Shown here: piece after piece, positions 7,916 through 12,743 of the stretch
Position numbering within the stretch: position 1 is the first letter of the stretch
Layout: every line of letters begins with the position of its first letter
Origin: Acetobacteraceae bacterium
GTDB lineage: Bacteria; Pseudomonadota; Alphaproteobacteria; Acetobacterales; Acetobacteraceae
Assembly: GCA_020853405.1 (NCBI GenBank)
Contig: JADYYZ010000496.1
Location: 1 to 12,743, forward strand
Reading direction: 5' to 3'
Length of the DNA stretch: 12,743 nt
Program-made: the position numbers and the translations under genes
Notes under the pieces: model-generated
Seen by the model: only the letters and a program-made list of their open reading frames with translations
What the model was told of the DNA's origin: nothing
The model's database searches: none

Positions 7916-8907
7916 CAGGCGGCCTCCCTCTGATCGGCCCTGGTGTCGGGCCGGTTGTGATCCTCGGGCAGCCGTTCGGCGGCGCGCAGCCTGGCACTGC
8001 GCGCCCGCGGGTTGGCCCGGCATTCGGCGTCGGTGGGCGAAAGCGGCCGCTTCGTCAGCAGCCTGAGGTGCGGGCAAGGCGGTGCCAGCAGCGAAGCGGG
8101 ATCGTGCCGGCCTGGCCGGGCCGCCCGCCCGGAGGCCGCGGCAAACGTGCGTTTCACGATCCGATCCTCCAGCGAATGGAAGGCGACGGCGACGATCCGC
8201 CCGCCCGGCGCCAGCAGCGCGATTGCCGCCGACAGGCCGGCCTCGATCTCGGAGAGTTCGCGGTTCACCGCAATGCGCAGCGCCTGGAAGCTGCGGGTGG
8301 CGGGGTCGATGCCGTCGGCCGATTTCGGCACGGCGCGGCGGACGATCGCGGCAAGCCGGGTGGTGGTGGTGATCGCTGCCTCGGCCCGTGCCGCGACGAT
8401 CGCGCGGGCAACCCGCACCGCATGCCGCTCCTCGCCGAAGTCGCGCAGGATGGCGGCAAGTTCGGCTTCCGAAAGCGTCGCCACCAGGTCGGCGGCGGAA
8501 AGACCATCGCGCTCCATGCGCATGTCGAGCGGCCCTTCGGCCCTGAAGCTGAACCCGCGTTCAGCCTGGTCAAGCTGGAAGCTGGAAACACCGAAATCGA
8601 AGACGAGTCCGTCAAGAGTGGAAATGCCGCGCGCGTTCATGATTTCGCAAAGCGCGCCGAAACGCCCCTCGATCAGCTGCAGGCGATCGGCATAGGCACG
8701 CGCCATCGCCGCGCCACGCAGGATTGCATCGGGGTCGCGGTCGATCGCGAAAATCGTGCAGCGCGCCGCATCGAGGATCGCCTGCGTATAGGCACCCCCG
8801 CCGAAGGTCGCGTCGGCATAGCGGCCACCGTCGCGCGGCGCCAGATGGGCCAGCATCTCGGCCAGCATCACCGGCACATGGCCGGGAGGGGCGGCAGCGG
8901 CGCTCAT
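7915..8907 (-). CDS. rsmH: 16S rRNA (cytosine(1402)-N4)-methyltransferase
   Basis: SAM-dependent enzyme (formerly MraW) that N4-methylates C1402 of 16S rRNA in the decoding centre of the 30S subunit. The protein is 330 aa, typical. It opens with PGHVPVMLAEML (8-19), a form of the family's HxPVM element. The SAM-binding loop is DATFGGGAYTQAIL (32-45), followed by FAIDRDPDAI (53-62). FDFGVSSFQLDQAERGFSF (103-121) with GPLDMRM is the family signature. FHSLEDRIVKRTF lies near the C-terminus. The ATG at 8907 overlaps the mraZ stop by ATGA. There is no strong SD, so it is probably coupled to mraZ. The frame stays open upstream to 9672, but this passes through mraZ and its promoter and lacks homology-like character, so the start at 8907 is well supported. 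Confidence 0.97.
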   Translation of the reverse strand: MSAAAAPPGHVPVMLAEMLAHLAPRDGGRYADATFGGGAYTQAILDAARCTIFAIDRDPDAILRGAAMARAYADRLQLIEGRFGALCEIMNARGISTLDGLVFDFGVSSFQLDQAERGFSFRAEGPLDMRMERDGLSAADLVATLSEAELAAILRDFGEERHAVRVARAIVAARAEAAITTTTRLAAIVRRAVPKSADGIDPATRSFQALRIAVNRELSEIEAGLSAAIALLAPGGRIVAVAFHSLEDRIVKRTFAAASGRAARPGRHDPASLLAPPCPHLRLLTKRPLSPTDAECRANPRARSARLRAAERLPEDHNRPDTRADQREAA

Positions 8908-9356
8908 CCGCGCGGCACCGTCAGGCTCTGCGCGCGGGCGCGCTCGCGGGCGCCGGCGAGCCAGGCGCGCCCCGCCTCGGGCAGCCAGATATGGAAGGTC
9001 TGGCCGAGGCCGAGGAACGCCGCGTCGGAATCGCGCACGAGGTTCGCGTGCTGGATCAGATCCTCGGGCAGCACGATGCGGCCCTCGGCATCGGGGGCGG
9101 CGGCGAGTGCATCGGCGTACAGAACGGCGGCGATGTCGTCGGCCGCTTCGCTGAACAGGTCGAGCCGGCCGACCGCCGCCTGCGCCGCATCCAGCATCGG
9201 CCGCGGCCAGCCTTCGATGCAGGCGGCGCGGTGCGATGGGCGCAGCACCAGCTCGGCGGGTTCCAGCCGCGCCAGCGCGGCGCGGAACGGCGCCGGCACG
9301 CTGAGCCGTCCCTTGCGGTCGAGCCGGACCCGGTGCGTGCCCAGGAAATGGCTCAT
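8904..9356 (-). CDS. mraZ: Transcriptional regulator MraZ
   Basis: DNA-binding autoregulator at the head of the dcw operon. The protein is 150 aa, the family norm. It begins MSHFLGTHRVRLDRKGRLSV and contains two SpoVT-AbrB-like halves, each with the conserved DxxGR turn: D13-R17 (DRKGR) and D89-R93 (DAEGR). Each is followed by the usual hydrophobic-Pro strand (SVPAPFR, IVLPEDL). In studied bacteria MraZ forms a ring-shaped oligomer that binds TGGG repeats in its own promoter, and four such repeats lie about 78-112 nt upstream here. The ATG at 9356 has no Shine-Dalgarno immediately upstream; a perfect AGGAGG lies 40 nt away and serves a short leader frame instead. An in-frame ATG at 9434 is rejected because it sits inside the operator at the predicted transcript start. 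Confidence 0.95.
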   Translation of the reverse strand: MSHFLGTHRVRLDRKGRLSVPAPFRAALARLEPAELVLRPSHRAACIEGWPRPMLDAAQAAVGRLDLFSEAADDIAAVLYADALAAAPDAEGRIVLPEDLIQHANLVRDSDAAFLGLGQTFHIWLPEAGRAWLAGARERARAQSLTVPRG

Positions 9357-9391
9357 GCCGGAATGCTGACCAGAACGCTGCTCGGGCGCAC
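9353..9391 (-). CDS. Putative 12-codon leader peptide overlapping the mraZ start
   Basis: A short frame starts with GTG at 9391 and encodes MRPSSVLVSIPA. Its TGA at 9355-9353 overlaps the mraZ ATG (9356-9354) as ATGA. A perfect AGGAGG (9402-9397) lies exactly 5 nt upstream of the GTG, the best ribosome binding site in the leader. mraZ itself has no SD. By analogy with the ATGA junctions mraZ/rsmH and murE/murF, ribosomes finishing this peptide could re-initiate on mraZ. The coding call rests only on the SD, the spacing and the overlap. Such a short frame can arise by chance, and no homologue is known to me. Confidence 0.45.
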   Translation of the reverse strand: MRPSSVLVSIPA

Positions 9392-9402
9392 GCCCGCCTC
9401 CT
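9383..9402 (-). promoter_or_regulatory. Consensus Shine-Dalgarno plus GC hairpin with GTG in the loop
   Basis: On the minus strand AGGAGG (9402-9397) is followed directly by CGGGC-GTGC-GCCCG (9396-9383), a perfect 5-bp GC stem closing a four-base loop. The loop carries the GTG start of the putative leader peptide. The SD stays unpaired while the start codon is held in the loop, so this element could modulate initiation. The base pairing is seen directly; the regulatory role is inferred. Confidence 0.45.
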
Positions 9403-9433
9403 GCCGTCGAATGCGCCGCCCCACCCCGCTTCA

Positions 9434-9468
9434 TGGGACGGTATGGGATACCATGGGAAAATTTGGGT
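9434..9468. promoter_or_regulatory. MraZ-binding region: four TGGG(A/T) boxes at 10-bp spacing
   Basis: On the plus strand TGGGA, TGGGA, TGGGA and TGGGT begin at 9434, 9444, 9454 and 9464, each separated by exactly 5 nt. Known MraZ operators, such as that described in E. coli, consist of TGGGN repeats with 5-nt spacers, one per helical turn. The boxes cover the predicted -10 (box 2) and reach the edge of the -35 (box 4), consistent with autorepression. The TGGG reading is on the strand opposite to mraZ; I cannot confirm from memory whether this is the usual orientation. Confidence 0.85.
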
Positions 9469-9473
9469 GTCCA
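9445..9473 (-). promoter_or_regulatory. Predicted sigma-70-type promoter for the dcw operon
   Basis: The minus strand has a -35 candidate TGGACA (9473-9468, one mismatch to TTGACA), a 17-bp spacer, and a -10 candidate TATCCC (9450-9445, matching the TAT half). Transcription would start near 9438, leaving a leader of about 80 nt before mraZ. The segment is markedly more AT-rich than its surroundings. The overlap with the MraZ boxes strengthens the call, since an autorepressor operator should cover its promoter. Confidence 0.6.
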
Positions 9474-9480
9474 CGGTTAA

Positions 9481-9524
9481 GCAAGCACAAAGCGGCCGAA
9501 TTTCTTGGCTTCTGCGGTGCTTGC
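9481..9524. repeat. 8-bp perfect inverted repeat upstream of the dcw promoter
   Basis: GCAAGCAC (9481-9488) and GTGCTTGC (9517-9524) are exact inverted copies separated by 28 bp, ending 8 bp upstream of the predicted -35. It could be an operator for another regulator or form an RNA hairpin if transcription begins further upstream. An 8-bp match within this distance could occur by chance, so the functional call is tentative. Confidence 0.35.
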
Positions 9525-9707
9525 AGCGGCGCCGGCGGGTGATACCGGGGGTTGTTAAGGATTGCTTCAATGCTGCGGCGAGCGCGGGCAAATATTCATG
9601 ATTTGTTCTCTCCACGGTGTGGTCAAGCGGCCGGTCTGGCGCGTTCCAGCGGCACCCGGAGCCCAGCGGCATGACCCCGCCTCGGCACCGGCCGGTGCAG
9701 CACCCGC
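9525..9707. other. Non-coding spacer upstream of the dcw promoter
   Basis: No supported gene. The stretch 9541-9610 is locally AT-rich (for example ggttgttaaggattgcttc and aaatattcatgatttgttc), which would suit further promoter or upstream activator sequence, but I find no well-spaced -35/-10 pair. A 14-bp palindrome GCACCGGCCGGTGC lies at 9685-9698, just after the stop of the YhaN-like frame. It lacks a following T-tract on either strand, so it is not a convincing intrinsic terminator. Confidence 0.5.
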
Positions 9708-12545
9708 TCAGGCCAGGCGCGCCGCCACCGCCGCCGCGGCGGCCACCGGTTCGGCGAGTTCCTGGACATGCGCGCCCGGCTGGTGCCGGGCGAGGTCGGC
9801 GATGTGACGGTGATGGGTGAACAGGATCACCTGTGTCGTGCGTCCCAGCTGGTTCAGCAGCGCCAGCGCGCGGGCGGCGCGTTCATCGTCGAACTGCACC
9901 AGTACGTCGTCGATGATGAGTGGCAGCGGCTCGGCCATTGCCGCATGCAGCTCGATCGCGGCGACCCGCAGTGCCAGGAACAGCTGGTCGCGTGTGCCGT
10001 CGCTCAGGGTCTTGATGCGGCAGTCGCGGCTGTCGCCGCGGCGGGCCAGCAGGAACGCCTTGCCGCCGTCATCCTCGTCGATGTCAAGGCGGGTGTAGCG
10101 GCCACCGGTCAGCACCGAGAAATGTGCGCCGGCGGCGTGCAGCAGGGGGGCCTGCGTGTTTCTGCGGAAGCGCTCTGCCGCGGCGCGCAGCAGCGTGCGC
10201 GCCATGTGCACGCGCGCGAAGCGTTCGGCGGCGCTGCGCGCATCCGCCAGGGCGTTCTCGGCCTGCTGCGCAAGCTCGGCGGCGTTGCGGCCGTCCTTCA
10301 TCTTGTCCAGCGTGGCCGCGACTTCGGTGCGGGCCGCCACGAGCTTCTCGCGCTGGTCGCCGAGATCATTCTGATCGGTTTCGATCTCCTTGAGCCGTGC
10401 GATCGCGGCATCGGGGTCGAGCCCCGCGGCCTCGGCCCGCAATGCTGCCTCGTCCTTCCCGTCGCCCTGGTCGCGCAGTTCCGTTTCGAGTTCGCCGATC
10501 TGATGCAGCAGCGCGACGCGCTGCTTCGTGCGTTCGATGGCCTGTGCCAGCGCCTCGTCGTCGGCAGCGCCCGCCATGCTGCGCAGTGCCGAGAGCGTCG
10601 TATCGGCATTGTCGAACGCCTGCCTTCCTTCGCGCTGCGCATCCTCGGCTGTCCTGATCTGTTCTTGCAGCGATTCCGCCTTTGCCGCCGCCGTGCGCGC
10701 GGCATAGAGGCGTCGTGCCAGCTGTGCCACGCGCTGGTCGGCCGGCTCGGTCAAGGCAGGTTCGCCAAGCCGCGCAACCAGCGCTTCGGTTCGCCGGCTG
10801 AAATCGTTGACCACTGCTTCCATGCCGGCGGCGCGCTCCGTGTCCCCTCGCCATGCAGTTGCGGCCTCGGCGACCGTGCTCCAGGCTGCGAGCCTTGCCT
10901 CCACGGCATCGAGCGGTGCGGTCTCGGAGAAGCCGAGCGGGGCGATGGCCGCCATCCAGGCCGTGTCCGATCCGGCGATTTTTCCAGCCGCCTCGTCGGC
11001 CTCGCGTCGCGCCTGCGTGAGGCTGGCATCCTGCATGTCGAGTTTCCGGGCGCGCTCGCTGTGCGCAGCGGCCGCTTCCTGCCGGCGTTCCAGCACGGTC
11101 TCCGCGTACTCGATCAGCGGCGACAACGCGACTTCGGGCGGCGGCTTCTGCAGCAGCGGCGCGAGCGACGCGCGGCACTGATCGCGTCTGCCTATCAGCT
11201 CGGCGTGCTTGCCCAGCGCGTTGTCCTCGGCCTCGGCGAGCGCGAGCACCGCGCTTCGCTGCCGTTGCCACTCGGCCATCGCTGGGGGGTCCAACGGGTT
11301 GGCGATGGCGGCCGGCGCCCAGAGCGCCCCCCACGCCTGCTCGGCTGCCTCGGCCGCTCCCGTCGCGTCGGCCAGCAAATGCGTGGCCTCGGCCAGTCTG
11401 CCGCGCTGCCCGTTCAGCTGCGCCGTGCGTTCGAGGAACTCGGCGACGCGGTTAGCCTCGTCGGCGCGCCGGTCGGCCAGCTGGTCGGCCTGGTCGCGTA
11501 CGATCTCGAATGCCTCAGGAAGGGGGCGGTCGCCATGCCGGCTGCGTTCGGCCGCATCGGGTGCCGGCCCGCCTTCCAGCTGCCGGCGGACCAGGCGCCA
11601 GACGCGATCGCGCTCGGCGCGCGCGGCCGCGATCGCCTCGCGGGTCGGGATGGCCGAGCCCTCGGTGGTGGCGGCGATTTCGGCTTCCAGCCCGGCGATC
11701 GCCGCGTCGATGCCCTTCACCGCGTCCTGCGCCTTGCCGCGGCGCTCGCGCGCGGCAAGCAGCGCCTGCCCTGTCGTTTCGGTTGTGCCGGGCGCAGGTA
11801 CCCGGCAAGCGGCGAGCGCGGCGGCATCGCCGAGGGAGGGCGACAGCGCCGCGAGGGCGGCCGCCGTCTTGCGTTGGGCATCGCGCCAGGCGCGGTCCGC
11901 CCTGTCGATCTGCGCGTCGATCTGGCGCAATGCGCGGGCATCCTCCAGCGCACGGCGCAGCGGCCCCGGAGCGCATGTCTTCGGAGCCGATTCCAGATCC
12001 TTTGCTGCCGCTTCACGGTCCCGTTCGGCCCGGTTGAGCGCTTCCTGGGCCGAGTCAGCCCTGGCCACCAGTTGCGTGCGCTGGCTGATCTGCTGCTGGA
12101 CCTTCCGCCGCAAATGTTCTGCGGGCAGGGACTCGCACAGGCTCTCCGGTGTCCATGCCGGGTCGATCGCGGCGCCGGCGGCCTCGATCCTCGCCCGATA
12201 GGCTGCAACCGCTTCACGGACCTTCGGCAGGTCGCGAATGGCGTTCATCGCCGTCACCCGCAGCTCTGCCAGCGCGTCGATCGCATCCTGTTCGGCCAGC
12301 ACACTGTCCTCGCGCACCAGCGCGTCGAGTTCCACGCGCAGCCGGCTGATCGCCTCGCCCGCGCGGCGCATGGTGGCCTCGGCGGCGCGGCGTTTCTCGC
12401 CGGCTTCGCGCAGAGTGGTCCCGGCATCTTCGGGCAGGGCCGGCGCGTCGGCGACCTGCGTGAGCTCGCCACGCTTGGCGTCGAGCTTCGCAAGGCGCGG
12501 CAGGCATAACCGCGCCAACCGATACCAGCGATCGAAGGTGCTGTT
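9708..12545 (-). pseudogene. N-terminally truncated YhaN/SbcC-like AAA ATPase (headless, no Walker A)
   Basis: The frame encodes about 945 residues of a YhaN-type (COG4717-like) SMC/Rad50-family ATPase. Most of it is heptad-rich, charged coiled coil (Glu, Arg, Ala, Gln). The C-terminal lobe is complete: FSVLTGGRYTRL, the ABC-signature segment TLSDGTRDQLFLALR (about 9980-10015), Walker B LPLIIDDVL (about 9903-9930), a D-loop-like QFDDERAARAL, and FTHHRH as H-loop. Intact relatives are about 1150 aa and begin with roughly 200 residues holding the Walker A loop. Here these are absent: family-like sequence begins near RWYRLARLCLPRLAKLDA, and upstream of that lies the rnpB 3' flank. The frame is open to an ATG at 12680, but that codon is inside rnpB. 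The best internal ATG is 12371, with GAGG 5 nt upstream. There are no stops or frameshifts in the remaining frame. I infer a recent truncation; a selected C-terminal-only protein is possible but would lack ATP binding on its own. Confidence 0.75.
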
Positions 12546-12619
12546 CCCGGATGGGGGCTTCCGGCCGGTGGCAGTTCGGGCCTGGCCGGCGCAGAGGCCG
12601 CGACGTGGCAACCGGGCAA

Positions 12620-12743
12620 GGCACGCGCCAGGCGGCCTGTAAGCCGGGTTCTGTTCCCCCTTATCGGGTTCGACGACCATTCCTCTGGGACGCGGCTCGC
12701 GCCGCGCCTCGCGCGACCGACCCGGGCGGGCTGCGGGAATGCA
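12620..12743 (-). ncRNA. rnpB: RNase P RNA (bacterial class A), 3' end only
   Basis: Catalytic RNA of ribonuclease P, which matures tRNA 5' ends. Read on the minus strand, the window edge contains AGAGGAATGGTCGTC (about 12689-12675), which fits the conserved segment forming the 3' strand of helix P4. It is followed by ACAGAACCCGGCTTAC (about 12653-12638), the near-invariant 3'-terminal segment of bacterial RNase P RNA. AGGCCGCCTGGCGCG then follows as the likely 3' strand of helix P1. The 3' end is placed at about 12620 by analogy. Roughly 120 of about 400 nt are present, and the 5' part lies beyond the window. No intrinsic terminator is evident after it. In many alphaproteobacteria, as I recall, rnpB lies just upstream of mraZ; here the two are about 3.2 kb apart. 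Confidence 0.92.

Noticed and set aside
9357..9434. Alternative mraZ start at ATG 9434 adding 26 residues
   Set aside because: The codon lies inside the first MraZ box and about 4 nt from the predicted transcript start. MraZ proteins begin at MSxFLG, which matches 9356.
8908..9672. Upstream extension of the rsmH frame to 9672
   Set aside because: It runs through mraZ and the promoter in another frame. ATG 8907 starts at the conserved N-terminus.
9525..9707. A second copy of the rnpB 3' end as an attachment-site repeat marking the far end of an insertion
   Set aside because: I looked for segments such as agccgggttctg or ggcggcctgtaa between 9357 and 9710 and found no convincing match, so there is no direct att evidence for integration.
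9768..12509. A 913-codon open frame on the plus strand opposite the YhaN-like gene, and similar long plus-strand frames at 5140-7698, 3792-5528, 2446-4119 and 1139-2677
   Set aside because: Antisense frames stay open because the real genes have strong G/C bias at third positions. The translations are Arg/Gly/Ala-rich with no family motifs, while the minus strand carries unmistakable proteins.
12561..12589. CCGGCC/GGCCGG inverted repeat as an rnpB terminator
   Set aside because: Only a 6-bp stem with an 18-nt loop and no T-tract; such GC inverted repeats are common by chance in this composition.
12546..12680. N-terminal extension of the ATPase frame back to an ATG at 12680
   Set aside because: The ATG and the next twenty or so codons are RNase P RNA sequence, and the remainder is its 3' flank. 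It is not protein-like and does not match the ATPase family.
1..12743. CRISPR arrays, insertion sequences, tRNA genes, toxin-antitoxin or defence genes
   Set aside because: No regularly spaced repeats, transposase-like proteins, tRNA cloverleaf sequence or defence-family motifs were visible on either strand.

Overview
The window is GC-rich DNA that looks alphaproteobacterial, with the Acetobacteraceae/Rhodospirillales as the most likely placement (inferred from protein style and gene order; no database search was possible). Every gene I can support reads on the minus strand. The core is the upstream half of the division and cell wall (dcw) cluster in the classical order mraZ, rsmH, ftsL, ftsI, murE, murF, mraY, murD. 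murD runs off the left edge of the window.

From high to low coordinates: the 3' end of the RNase P RNA gene (rnpB) enters at the right edge (about 12620-12743). It is followed immediately by a 2.8-kb uninterrupted reading frame (9708-about 12545) for the coiled-coil and C-terminal ATPase lobe of a YhaN/SbcC-like AAA ATPase. The N-terminal lobe with its Walker A loop is absent. About 350 bases of non-coding DNA (9357-9707) then carry the dcw promoter. In it lie four TGGG(A/T) boxes spaced exactly 10 bp apart, matching the known MraZ operator pattern, and superimposed on a predicted -35/-10. The leader also holds a possible 12-codon ORF with a consensus Shine-Dalgarno whose stop overlaps the mraZ start.

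From 9356 down to 1 the genes are packed with four- or five-base overlaps (ATGA or TGATG) at most junctions, as expected for one translationally coupled operon. MraZ is the autoregulator. RsmH methylates 16S rRNA. FtsL and FtsI are divisome proteins, FtsI being the septal transpeptidase. MurD, MurE and MurF build the UDP-MurNAc-pentapeptide (D-Glu, meso-DAP, D-Ala-D-Ala additions), which MraY transfers to undecaprenyl phosphate to give lipid I.

I find no CRISPR array, insertion sequence, tRNA or recognisable defence system. The observations most worth following up are the 'headless' YhaN gene abutting rnpB, the MraZ-box promoter, the putative leader ORF that may control mraZ initiation, and the long Pro/Ala-rich tails on FtsL and FtsI.
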